This document shows, one piece after another, positions 51,476-59,521 of a DNA stretch of 64,000 bases. How positions within the stretch are numbered: the first letter of the stretch is position 1; every line of letters starts with the position of its first letter. The position numbers and the translations under genes are program-made. The DNA comes from G958296245 sp963664035 (GTDB lineage Bacteria > Chloroflexota > Dehalococcoidia > Lucifugimonadales > G958296245), in the NCBI GenBank assembly GCA_963664035.2, contig OY760867.2, positions 1 to 64,000 on the forward strand, in the 5' to 3' direction. Under the pieces are notes generated by a model. The model searched no databases, was not told the origin of the DNA, and was given only the letters and a program-made list of their open reading frames with translations.

Positions 51476-52561
51476 ATGAAGACTTACAGGGCGGCGCTGA
51501 TCGGGTGTAGCAGGATGGGCGCGTTCATCGACAACGAGGTGCCGCCGGACTGGTATCCCTACTCCCACGCGGCTGGGTACGAGGCGTGCGACCGGACGGA
51601 GCTTGTGGCGTGCTCCGACCTGAGGCCCGACGTGATGGCCAGGGTCGGTGAGCGCTACGGCGTTCCCGCGGAGCGCCGGTACACCGACTACAGGGAGATG
51701 CTGGAGCGCGAGCGGCCGGACATCGTGAGCGTGGCCACGCAGCCGGAGCCCCGCGCTGAGATCGTCTGCCGCGCGGCCAACGGCGGCGTAAAGGCCATAT
51801 ACGCCGAGAAGGCGATGGCGGCCTCGATGGCCGACGCCGACGCGATGGTGGAGGCGTGCGAGAGCAACGGCGTCTTCTTCAACCTGGGCACGAACCGGCG
51901 TTGGGACAGGGGCTTCGACACGATGAAGGAGATCATCGACAGCGGCAGGCTGGGCAGGCTGAAGGCGCTGACGATCTACAGCACGGGCGCGCTCTTCAAC
52001 GGCGCGAGCCACTCTTTCGACCTGATCATGCGGCTCAACAGCGACTGTCCGGCGGTGTGGGTGCAGGGGCTGCTCAGGGACGCCGACCACGCCATCGGCG
52101 ACGGCAGGATAACGATAGACCCAGTTGGCGAGGGCATCATCGAGTTCGAGAACGGCGTGACGGCCTACGGGCTGAACACAGGCACCCGGCGGTCGGAGTG
52201 GGAGGCCGTGTGCGAGGACGGGGTGTTGACCGCGCTATCGAACGGCGAGGAGTGGCAGCTCCGGGAGCGCGGCGAGCCCGACCACAGGGGCCGGGGTTCG
52301 CTGGTCACGGGGGAGTTCCCGGAGTACGAATGGAAGAGCCCGACGCTCACGCTGGTCGAGGACCTCGTCCACTCCCTGGACACGGGGGAGCCGCCGCGCG
52401 GCGGCGTGAGGGCGGCCCGCGCCAGCACCGAGCTGATCTTCGCCGTCATCGAGTCGCACCTGAGGGGCGGCGCTCGCGTCACCCTGCCCCTGGAGGGCAG
52501 CACGATCCGGATGGAGCGCGGGATGCCCGCCAGGCAGCCCCGCTTCCAGCGACGGGACTGA
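51476..52561 (+). CDS. Gfo/Idh/MocA-family NAD(P)-dependent oxidoreductase
   Basis: 361 residues. The N-terminal Rossmann domain begins YRAALIGCSRMGAFIDNEVPPDWYPYSHAAGYEAC, with GCSRMG in place of the commoner GxGxxG, then TELVACSDLRPDVMARVGERYGV. The catalytic Lys is in IYAEKAMA (EKP in most members). The C-terminal beta-sheet domain holds the substrate site (NLGTNRRWDRGFDTMKEIIDSGRLGRLKAL). Family members oxidise sugars, inositols or sugar derivatives. At the end of the A3-A6 run, it probably works on a product of those proteins. GAAAGGAACG before ATG 51476. Confidence 0.9.
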   Translation: MKTYRAALIGCSRMGAFIDNEVPPDWYPYSHAAGYEACDRTELVACSDLRPDVMARVGERYGVPAERRYTDYREMLERERPDIVSVATQPEPRAEIVCRAANGGVKAIYAEKAMAASMADADAMVEACESNGVFFNLGTNRRWDRGFDTMKEIIDSGRLGRLKALTIYSTGALFNGASHSFDLIMRLNSDCPAVWVQGLLRDADHAIGDGRITIDPVGEGIIEFENGVTAYGLNTGTRRSEWEAVCEDGVLTALSNGEEWQLRERGEPDHRGRGSLVTGEFPEYEWKSPTLTLVEDLVHSLDTGEPPRGGVRAARASTELIFAVIESHLRGGARVTLPLEGSTIRMERGMPARQPRFQRRD

Positions 52562-52966
52562 GGTAGGCCGCCGCTTCGACCTGCTCCATCACTTCCAGCG
52601 GTCCGTCCTAGGCTCGTCGGGGCAAATTTCTACGTATCCGCAACGATTTGTAACATTTTGTCGCTTTCAGCTATGGACCAGGTGACAGTGATGAACACGA
52701 ATGTGACTCGGATCTGACGCGAGTTCAACTGGATGTGACACCAGTGCAACACGGGTTTCGAAGCCTTCGTCCGAAGGGACGGCTCGTCGCCGCGTCAGCC
52801 GTGACGTATTTCCAATAACCATGTACAGACTATAGCACTCATGTTCGCCGTGCGTCAACTGGCGGCAACCGTCATCCATATCTGCTATCGCCAATCGCCC
52901 AAAACGGGATTCACTCCCATCCTCTGAGATAGTCTCTAAGAGATCCAGGGCTGCCATGCTCACGTG
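52562..52966. other. Gene-free interval of about 400 bases
   Basis: Lower in G+C than its surroundings (for example 52620-52700 and 52800-52920). A 98-codon minus-strand frame (52667-52963) has no ribosome site and no recognisable features. No clear regulatory structure is seen. Confidence 0.5.
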
Positions 52967-53043
52967 CCAAAACCCCCCACCTAAATGGCGGTGATGCTCT
53001 ACGGCAAGGGGGAGGGCTGGTTTGAAACCAGCCCCTACGGGGT
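52967..53043. repeat. Left-hand part of the 120-bp MITE-like repeat
   Basis: CCAAAACCCCCCACCTAAAT, then GGCGGTGATGCTCTACGGCA, then the palindrome GGGCTGGTTT/AAACCAGCCC at 53014-53034. It matches the first 75 or so bases of the copy at 55835. The right end is missing. Confidence 0.65.
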
Positions 53044-53100
53044 GCGCTGAGTTGTCCGGGCCGGGTTTGGCCCTGACGGGGGTAGGATGGCGGCGAAAAG

Positions 53101-53132
53101 AGAGAGGGGGCCAAGCGCTTGGCCCCCTCTCT
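53101..53132 (-). terminator. Strong hairpin terminator after the solute-binding gene
   Basis: A perfect 32-bp palindrome (AGAGAGGGGGCCAAG and its inverse), 22 nt after the stop of the minus-strand gene. On the minus strand it is followed by CTTTTC. It would also act on plus-strand read-through. Confidence 0.75.
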
Positions 53133-53153
53133 TACTTGGTTAGCCGATGCCGT

Positions 53154-55166
53154 TTACGGACCCTGGATCGCGATCTGCTTGGCCAGGGGCCCGGTCTCGT
53201 TGAGCGGGTGGATCTGACCGAACGGGACGATGTCCGTCTGGTGGATCAGGTAGTTCCAGGAGTCGTCCTGGCCGTGGAACTCGGGGGTGAACTGGATGTC
53301 CTTGAGCACGACAGGCTGTGGGCGCCGGCCGAAACCGGGTATCCAGACGTGCGCGCCGTAGGTGAAGATCCGCAGCGGCGAGGATATGACGACGATCGGC
53401 AGGTCCTCGATGAAGAACTCGTTGATCTTGATGCCGATCTGGACGAGCTCGTCGTTCGTCAGCGCCCTGGGCACCGCGTCCAGTAGCGCGTCCAGCTCGG
53501 GGCTGGCGTAGCCCATCGCGTCCGTGTTCGCGCTGTGGAAGTAGTAGTTCTGGGCGTCGATGGCGCCTGCCCAGCCGCCCACGCGGACGGAGTCGTAGTT
53601 GTAGTTCTCGTAGTAGACTGCCGCCCAGACAGGGGTCTCCATCGTCTCGTACTTGGCCTTGTACCCGGCGTCCGCGAGCATCTGCTGCTCGGCGGCGAAC
53701 TGCACTAGGGCCTGGCCCGTGTAGCCGGGGGCCTTCTGCGTGACCTCGCGGTCGAAGTCCCAGCCGGCCTCCTCGAGAAGCTGTCGCGCCGTGGCGGTGT
53801 CGCCCTCGTGGGTGTAGCGGGCCATCATCTCAGGGGTCTCGACGCCCGTGGGGACGAATAGGCTCGTGTTATGGATGTAACCGAGGCCGCCCTCGAAGGT
53901 GTCGACCAACTGCTTGCGGTTGAGCGCCCACATGTGCGCCTGGTGGATGCGGGAGTCCGCAATCCACTCGGTGCGGAAGTTGAACGAGTAGCCGCCGCCA
54001 TTGTTGCGCCGGCCGGTGGCCGCGACCAAGAACCTGGGGTCGGCCAGGAAGGACTCGTTTACCTCCGGCGGGAAGCCGCCGCGCCTGCTGGTGTCGACCT
54101 CGCCCTTCTGCATGGCGATCTGGGCTGCGTCTGGATTCCTGATCCACTGGATGAACACTCTATCAATCTTCGGCGCGCCGAAGTGGTAGTCCGGGTTGCC
54201 CGCCAGCTCGTGGAACTGGTCGGGCTCGTGCTTCACGAACGTCCAAGGGCCCGTGCCGATGGGCTTGTTGCCGCTCAGGCCGATGAAGAAGTCATGGTCG
54301 TCGATATCCTCGACAGGGATGGAGCTCAGGATGTGCTTGGGCAGCAGGTACAGCCCCAGCCCCGAAGTGGTGCCTCCGGACTGAGCGATGAACTGGCTGC
54401 TGGGGAACGCCATCTCCACGCTGAGGGTGTGGTCGTCGACCACCGTTATGCCGGACACGGAGTCGGCAGTGCCCTCGGCGAAGGCGTCGGCTCCCTTGAC
54501 CATGGCGAACTTCTGGTGGTGCCGGCTCTTGGTCCTGGGGTTCATGTTCAACTCGAACGTGAACGCCAGATCCTCGGCGGTCGCCGGCGTGCCGTCGTGC
54601 CAGAGTATGTTCTTCCTCATGTAGAAGGTGACGGCGCTGCCGTCGGCCTCCATGTCCCAGCGCTCGACGATATCGGGAATGTAGCGCTGCTCGTGGGGGT
54701 CGACCTGCCAGAGGCGGGACATGATCATGTTGTTGACCAGTCCGACGTAGCCGCTGACCCCAGTGAACGGGGAGAGCTTTGTGACCGCGCTGGAGACGCG
54801 ATGGTTGATGGTCTTGGTCGCCTCTTCGGCCATCACCTCGACCTCTACGATCTTCTCGACCTCTTTGACGACCTCTTTCTCGACGATGACCGGCTTCTCG
54901 ACCTCCCTCACCACCTCTTTCTCCACGATCACCTCTACCGGCTTCTCGACTTCCTTGACCACCTCTTTCTCGACCACCACCTCGACCTCGACCTCCTTGA
55001 CCACCTCGACCTCTTTCACCACCTCCACGGGTACCTCTTTCACCACCGTCTCGGTGACGATCTGCGGCACCTCCACCTCCTTGACCACCTCGCGCGTACA
55101 CGCGAAGGCGGCTACCAACGCGACCGCAGCCGCAACCGCCAACAGTATGCCGGACTTCCTAATCAT
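53154..55166 (-). CDS. Family-5 ABC transporter substrate-binding lipoprotein with Val/Glu/Lys repeat linker
   Basis: 670 residues from ATG 55166 (AGGAGGG 4 nt before it). The signal ends at ALVAAFAC (Cys23). Residues about 26-115 are a low-complexity repeat of VVKEVE, VEKEV and VEKPV units, probably an extended or coiled-coil stalk lifting the domain off the membrane. The rest is an SBP_bac_5 domain (ERWDMEADGSAVTFYMRKNILWHDGTPATAEDLAFTFELNMNP...), which binds peptides, opines or oligosaccharides. No permease or ATPase genes adjoin it, so it is an orphan. Upstream is a clear promoter. Confidence 0.9.
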   Translation of the reverse strand: MIRKSGILLAVAAAVALVAAFACTREVVKEVEVPQIVTETVVKEVPVEVVKEVEVVKEVEVEVVVEKEVVKEVEKPVEVIVEKEVVREVEKPVIVEKEVVKEVEKIVEVEVMAEEATKTINHRVSSAVTKLSPFTGVSGYVGLVNNMIMSRLWQVDPHEQRYIPDIVERWDMEADGSAVTFYMRKNILWHDGTPATAEDLAFTFELNMNPRTKSRHHQKFAMVKGADAFAEGTADSVSGITVVDDHTLSVEMAFPSSQFIAQSGGTTSGLGLYLLPKHILSSIPVEDIDDHDFFIGLSGNKPIGTGPWTFVKHEPDQFHELAGNPDYHFGAPKIDRVFIQWIRNPDAAQIAMQKGEVDTSRRGGFPPEVNESFLADPRFLVAATGRRNNGGGYSFNFRTEWIADSRIHQAHMWALNRKQLVDTFEGGLGYIHNTSLFVPTGVETPEMMARYTHEGDTATARQLLEEAGWDFDREVTQKAPGYTGQALVQFAAEQQMLADAGYKAKYETMETPVWAAVYYENYNYDSVRVGGWAGAIDAQNYYFHSANTDAMGYASPELDALLDAVPRALTNDELVQIGIKINEFFIEDLPIVVISSPLRIFTYGAHVWIPGFGRRPQPVVLKDIQFTPEFHGQDDSWNYLIHQTDIVPFGQIHPLNETGPLAKQIAIQGP

Positions 55167-55235
55167 CGGTCCCTCCTGAATTTGTCCTGTCCGTTTCCAA
55201 CCCGAACTGGCATGGCCTCTTCCAGGCACGCGGGC

Positions 55236-55265
55236 GTTATACCATATGGGAAGGGCGCGTGTCAA
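55236..55265 (-). promoter_or_regulatory. Promoter of the family-5 solute-binding gene
   Basis: On the minus strand TTGACA (55260-55265), an 18-bp spacer and TATAAC (55236-55241), 70 nt before the ATG. It stands only 35 bp from the 33-bp tandem array. Confidence 0.65.
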
Positions 55266-55299
55266 TCGCGGGCCGCGCCGCGTAACTGTTTCAGAGTAC

Positions 55300-55794
55300 G
55301 GGATGGCAGTCACAAGGGCTGCACCCTACGGGGGGATGGCAGTCACAAGGGCTGCACCCTACGGGGGGATGGCAGTCACAAGGGCTGCACCCTACGGGGG
55401 GATGGCAGTCACAAGGGCTGCACCCTACGGGGGGATGGCAGTCACAAGGGCTGCACCCTACGGGGGGATGGCAGTCACAAGGGCTGCACCCTACGGGGGG
55501 ATGGCAGTCACAAGGGCTGCACCCTACGGGGGGATGGCAGTCACAAGGGCTGCACCCTACGGGGGGATGGCAGTCACAAGGGCTGCACCCTACGGGGGGA
55601 TGGCAGTCACAAGGGCTGCACCCTACGGGGGGATGGCAGTCACAAGGGCTGCACCCTACGGGGGGATGGCAGTCACAAGGGCTGCACCCTACGGGGGGCG
55701 GGCAGTCACAAGGGCTGCACCCTACGGGGGGCGGGCAGCCACAAGGGCTGCACCCTACGGGGGGCGGGCAGCCACAAGGGCTGCACCCTACGGG
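55300..55794. repeat. Tandem array of fifteen 33-bp units
   Basis: The unit reads GGGATGGCAGTCACAAGG then GCTGCACCCTACGGG. Twelve units are identical as far as read; the three at the right end carry substitutions (GGGCGGGCAGTC, GGGCGGGCAGCC). Within each, GCAGYC and GGCTGC can pair around ACAAG. Since 33 is a multiple of three the array is open in several frames on both strands, giving long spurious proteins (for example repeats of GMAVTRAAPYG). Single relatives of the unit lie at 9557-9592 and 61664-61690. Confidence 0.95.
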
Positions 55795-55834
55795 ATGGAA
55801 GCAGTTACCGCGCCGCAAGCCTCCCGCGCAGGGC

Positions 55835-55954
55835 CCAAATCCCCCACCTAAATGGCGGTGACGCTCTACGGCAAGGGGGAGGGCTGGTTTGAAACCAGCC
55901 CCTACGGGGTGATGGCCGATAGATATGGCTCTGAACCTGGAGGTGGTGGATTGG
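55835..55954. mobile_element. 120-bp MITE-like element, copy 2
   Basis: Same length and layout as 37442-37561: left end CCAAATCCCCCACCT, core palindrome at 55881-55901, right end AGGTGGTGGATTGG, which is a near-inverse of the left end. Flanks are GCAGGGC (55828-55834) and GAAGGGC (55955-55961), 6 of 7 matching, as if an old target duplication. Confidence 0.7.
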
Positions 55955-55969
55955 GAAGGGCTTCCATTC

Positions 55970-55999
55970 TTGACGCTTCGTTGGCGTTGACATTAGAAT
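55970..55999 (+). promoter_or_regulatory. Putative promoter of the NUDIX gene
   Basis: TTGACG (55970-55975), an 18-bp spacer and TAGAAT (55994-55999), 33 nt before the ATG. Same boxes and spacing as 9623-9652. Confidence 0.55.
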
Positions 56000-56031
56000 C
56001 GGCGCCGGACTGAGGGGTAACTAGGGGGCTG

Positions 56032-56487
56032 ATGCCGAAGGACAGGCGTGTCGTCAACTTGGTCTCGGCGGGCGGCGTGGTCTACCGGCGCGGCGGGCAT
56101 GGGCTCGAGGTCGTGCTTTGCGGCCGGGAGGCCCGGTCGGACGACGGCTCCCCGGCGCTGTGGGCGCTGCCCAAGGGCACTCCCGATCCAGGCGAGACGC
56201 GTGAGGAGACGGCGCTCCGGGAGGTGACGGAGGAGACGGGCCTGGAGGTCGAGACGGAGGCATTCCTGGGCGCTATCGACTACTGGTTCGTCAGGCCTTC
56301 GGACAGGGCGCGTTGCCACAAGACAGTCTACTACTACCTGATGACCGCCGTCGGCGGCGACGTGAGCCTGCACGACCACGAGTTCGACGACGTGAGATGG
56401 TTCGGGTCGGAGGACGTCCTGGAGGCGATGACCTATGAGAACGAGGCGAGGATAGTTGAAAAGAGCTTTTCCCTGGCTGCGGAGTAG
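56032..56487 (+). CDS. NUDIX hydrolase
   Basis: 151 residues with a complete Nudix box, GTPDPGETREETALREVTEETGL (Gx5Ex7REUxEExGU), in the usual position after VSAGGVVYRRGGHGLEVVLCGR. Members hydrolyse nucleoside diphosphates linked to another moiety; the specificity, such as Ap4A or oxidised nucleotides, is not readable. Starts at ATG 56032. The last 32 nt overlap the acetyltransferase gene. Confidence 0.92.
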   Translation: MPKDRRVVNLVSAGGVVYRRGGHGLEVVLCGREARSDDGSPALWALPKGTPDPGETREETALREVTEETGLEVETEAFLGAIDYWFVRPSDRARCHKTVYYYLMTAVGGDVSLHDHEFDDVRWFGSEDVLEAMTYENEARIVEKSFSLAAE

Positions 56488-57094
56488 ACCGCCGCCGGTT
56501 AAGATAGGGCCCGTCTCGCTCAGAGGCGAGAAGGTCGTCCTCAGGGAGAAGAGCCTTGAGGACGCGCCCAGCGACTACGCCTGGCGCACCGACGAAGAGC
56601 TTGCGCGCCTGGACGCCACCGGCCCCATCCGGATGTCCTACAAGGACTTCCTCTCCCACTCTCGGGAAGAGATCATGTTCTCCAGCGCCACCTCGAAGCG
56701 TCTCGCCATAGACACGCTCGACGGCAAGCACATCGGCAACTGCATGTGCTACGACATCGACGTGAAGAAGGGCGAGGCCGAGCTGGGGATAATGATCGGC
56801 GACCGGGAGCACTGGAGCCAGGGCTACGGCGCCGACTCGGTGAAGACGCTGTTGGAGCACATCTTTACCGAGACGCCCCTCAGGAGGATATACCTGCACA
56901 CGCTGACGTGGAACGACAGGGCTCGCCGCTCGTTCGCAAAGTCGGGCTTCCGCGACGTGAAGACCATACGGCGGAGCGGCATGGACTTCGTTCTCATGGA
57001 GGTGCGCCGCGAGGAGTGGCAGCGCCGGCGGGAGAGGCTTGCCGGCTCACCCGGCGCCGGCCGGAACGGCGCGCGCCCCTCACACACGGATTAG
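56456..57094 (+). CDS. GNAT-family N-acetyltransferase (RimJ/RimL-like)
   Basis: 212 residues. The fold is shown by GPVSLRGEKVVLREKSLEDA at the start, HIGNCMCYDIDVKKGEAELGIMIGDREHWSQGYGADSVKTLLEHIF (acetyl-CoA pyrophosphate loop Q-G-Y-G-A) and LRRIYLHTLTWNDRARRSFAKSGFRDV. Substrate could be a protein N-terminus, an amino group or an antibiotic. The TTG at 56456, within the NUDIX end, is the earliest start; a later one near residue 18 is possible. C-terminal tail is basic and low in complexity. Confidence 0.85.
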   Translation: MKRAFPWLRSRPPPVKIGPVSLRGEKVVLREKSLEDAPSDYAWRTDEELARLDATGPIRMSYKDFLSHSREEIMFSSATSKRLAIDTLDGKHIGNCMCYDIDVKKGEAELGIMIGDREHWSQGYGADSVKTLLEHIFTETPLRRIYLHTLTWNDRARRSFAKSGFRDVKTIRRSGMDFVLMEVRREEWQRRRERLAGSPGAGRNGARPSHTD

Positions 57095-57116
57095 GGCCAC
57101 CCGAAGGGAGCCGGTC

Positions 57117-58064
57117 ATGAAGGTCTTGGTCACTGGCGCGTCCGGCTTCATCGGCCGCCGGGTGGCGCGGCGGCTCATCTCCGGCGGCCACGCCGTGAGG
57201 GCGCTGGTCCGGGACCCCGAGCGGCGGGCCGTGCTGCCCGACGACGCCGAGGCGGTCCAGGGCGACGTGCTGGATCCCGGTTCACTGGCGAGGGCGTGCG
57301 AGGGCGTGGACGCGGTGGTCCACCTAGTCGCGGCGATACGGGAGAGCGGGCGGCTCACGTTCCAGCGCGTCAACTACGATGGCGCGCGCAACGCGATCCA
57401 GGCCGCGGAGGCCGCCGGAGTCGGGCGCTTCGTGTACGCCAGCACCATAGGGGCCGTTTCGGACGCCGCGCTGCCGTACATGAGCTCGCGGTGGATGGCG
57501 GAGCAGGAGGCGGCGCGGAGTCCGGTGCCGTCCGTCGCGCTCAGGTTCTCCGCCGGGTTCGGGGAGGGCGACGAGCTGTTCAACGTGCTGGCCGCGCAGG
57601 TGAGGCTGTCGCCCATCGCGCCCATCGCCGGCGACGGCGGGGCGCGGTTCCAGCCCATCCACGCCGGCGACGCGGCGCGGTGCTTGGCGGAGGCTTGCGA
57701 GCGCGACGACCTCGCGGGGCGGGTCCTGGAGCTGGGAGGGCCCGAGCACTATACCTACGACGAGATGATCGACATCATCGCCGAGACGCTTGGGGCGAGG
57801 GTCGCCAAGGTCCACCTGCCGCCGTCGTTGGTGGGCGTGGCGGCCGCGGTAATGGAGACGTTCATGCCGAGGCCGCCGGTGACGCGGGAGCAGCTAAAGA
57901 TGCTGCGGTTGGACAACACGACCGCGTTGGATTCGGTGGAGAGCGTCTTCGGGTTCGCGCCGAGGCCGCTGCGGGGCAACATCGACTACGTGCGGAACGT
58001 CCGGTTCCGCGACGCCCTGAGGATCAACCTGGGGCTGATGCCCACGCGGATACGCGACCATTGA
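57117..58064 (+). CDS. NAD(P)-binding SDR-extended protein (NDUFA9-like)
   Basis: 315 residues from ATG 57117, with GAAGGGAGCC upstream. The nucleotide-binding glycine motif is MKVLVTGASGFIGRRVARRL; further blocks are DAVVHLVAAIRESGRLTFQRVNYDGARNAIQAAEAAGVGRFVYASTIG. The Tyr-x3-Lys site is not intact (PYMSSRWMAEQE), as in NDUFA9-like atypical SDRs that bind NADPH without catalysis. The C-terminal MPRPPVTREQLKMLRLDNT is common to bacterial relatives annotated as complex I NDUFA9 subunit family. Twelve nt separate it from folC. Confidence 0.85.
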   Translation: MKVLVTGASGFIGRRVARRLISGGHAVRALVRDPERRAVLPDDAEAVQGDVLDPGSLARACEGVDAVVHLVAAIRESGRLTFQRVNYDGARNAIQAAEAAGVGRFVYASTIGAVSDAALPYMSSRWMAEQEAARSPVPSVALRFSAGFGEGDELFNVLAAQVRLSPIAPIAGDGGARFQPIHAGDAARCLAEACERDDLAGRVLELGGPEHYTYDEMIDIIAETLGARVAKVHLPPSLVGVAAAVMETFMPRPPVTREQLKMLRLDNTTALDSVESVFGFAPRPLRGNIDYVRNVRFRDALRINLGLMPTRIRDH

Positions 58065-58075
58065 CGAGCGGGCCC

Positions 58076-59521
58076 ATGATTACGTCACGCCGTGGCGGGC
58101 AGGCCACCGCCGTCGAAGGCGCATCGTCGGAGCGCCGCAACTACGACGAAGCCCTGCGGCTGCTGATGGGCCTGCCTGACTTCGAGCGCTCGTCGAACCA
58201 CCCGGGCCACTCCGGGTTTCACCTGGAGAGGATGCGGCTGATCCTGGACAGGCTGAGCCGCCCCCACCTGGCCGCACCTACCGTCCACGTCGCGGGGACC
58301 GACGGCAAGGGCAGCACGGCGGCGATGGTCGCCTCCATCCTGAGCGCGCAGGGCTACAGGGTTGGGCTGTACACATCGCCGCACCTGCACAGCGTCACCG
58401 AGCGCATCCGCGTCGGTATGGAGCCCATTGGCCGCGGCGACTTCGCGGCGCTGCTGTTCCGGCTGTGGCCCCACGCCCTGTGGGTGGAGCGAGAGGGGTC
58501 GTACGGGCCGATGAGCTTCTTCGAGATGATGACGGCGATGTCCTTCGACCACTTCCGGGAGCGGCGGGTGGACTTCCAGGTCGTGGAGGTGGGTCTGGGC
58601 GGCAGGCTCGACTCGACCAACGTGGTGGAGCCGGAGGTTAGCGTGATCACGCCGGTCAGCCTCGACCACGTGGCCACGCTTGGCGGCACGCTGGCGCTGA
58701 TAGCCGGCGAGAAGGCGGGCATAATCAAGCAGGGCAGGCCCGTCGTCATGGCGCCGCAGCGGGAGGAGGCCGCGGAGGTGGTGCGCCGGGTCGCGTCGGA
58801 GCGGTCGGCGCCGCTCATGGAGGTGGCCGCCGGGATGACGTGGCGGACCGTCGAGGCCGACGCCGGCGGCGCGCGCTTCCGGTTGTGCGGCGCCCGCGGC
58901 TCGTACGACCTGCGCACGCGGCTGCTGGGGGCGCACCAGGTCGAGAACGCCGCGACGGCGGTCGCCGCGGCCGAGACCCTCGTCGAGCGCGGCTTCGCCC
59001 TGTCGCCGGAGAGCATCGCGGCGGGCATCGAGCGCGCCGAGTGGCCGGGGCGGCTGCAGGCGCTCTCGGACGCGGGGCCGCTGCTCGTGGTCGACGGCGC
59101 CCACAATCCCGCCGCCGCGCGTAGGCTGGTGCAGGCCGTGCGCGCACACTTCGAGTTCGAGCGCGTTATACTTGTAGTCGGCTCGCTGGGCGGACACGCC
59201 GCGAGGGACGTGCTGGCCCACCTGGCCGGGCTGTCGCCGGCGGTCGTGGCCGTGCGTTCGAGGCACCCCCGCTCGGTGGCCGCGTCCGTGGTGGCCGAGT
59301 CGGCCCGCGAGATGGGGCTGCGGGTCGTAGGGGAGCACGAGGTCGTGGCCGAGGGCGTCGAGTGGGCATTGGACATGGCGCGCGGAGGGGACATGGTGCT
59401 GGGGACGGGATCGCTCTCGGTGGCGGCAGAGATGACGGAGAAGGTCCGCGGGATGGAGCCTGAGCTGTACCCGTCGCTGAGGCGTCCCAGGGACCCGATC
59501 GAAGGCGGTGTGAATATATGA
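58076..59521 (+). CDS. folC: Folylpolyglutamate synthase / dihydrofolate synthase
   Basis: 481 residues from ATG 58076. Mur-ligase family: P-loop HVAGTDGKGSTAAMVASIL, then GLYTSPHLHSVTERIRV, VEVGLGGRLDSTNVV, SLDHVATLGGTLALIAGEKAGIIK and LLVVDGAHNPAAARRLV. Adds glutamate to dihydropteroate or folates using ATP. The upstream extension of this open frame lies over the preceding gene and is not coding. Ends ATATGA, sharing ATGA with the fabF start. Confidence 0.94.
   Translation: MITSRRGGQATAVEGASSERRNYDEALRLLMGLPDFERSSNHPGHSGFHLERMRLILDRLSRPHLAAPTVHVAGTDGKGSTAAMVASILSAQGYRVGLYTSPHLHSVTERIRVGMEPIGRGDFAALLFRLWPHALWVEREGSYGPMSFFEMMTAMSFDHFRERRVDFQVVEVGLGGRLDSTNVVEPEVSVITPVSLDHVATLGGTLALIAGEKAGIIKQGRPVVMAPQREEAAEVVRRVASERSAPLMEVAAGMTWRTVEADAGGARFRLCGARGSYDLRTRLLGAHQVENAATAVAAAETLVERGFALSPESIAAGIERAEWPGRLQALSDAGPLLVVDGAHNPAAARRLVQAVRAHFEFERVILVVGSLGGHAARDVLAHLAGLSPAVVAVRSRHPRSVAASVVAESAREMGLRVVGEHEVVAEGVEWALDMARGGDMVLGTGSLSVAAEMTEKVRGMEPELYPSLRRPRDPIEGGVNI

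Noticed and set aside
52667..52963. A 98-codon minus-strand frame in the gap after the Gfo/Idh/MocA gene.
   Set aside because: No ribosome site or similarity, and its 5' end abuts a dispersed repeat.
55300..55794. Tandem array considered as a CRISPR.
   Set aside because: Units are contiguous with no spacers and no cas genes lie in the window.
55246..55851. Long open frames on both strands through the tandem array (201 and 175 codons), looking like a repeat protein.
   Set aside because: They arise because the 33-bp unit is a multiple of three and free of stops in several frames. There is no ribosome site, and the translated repeat is equally good on both strands.
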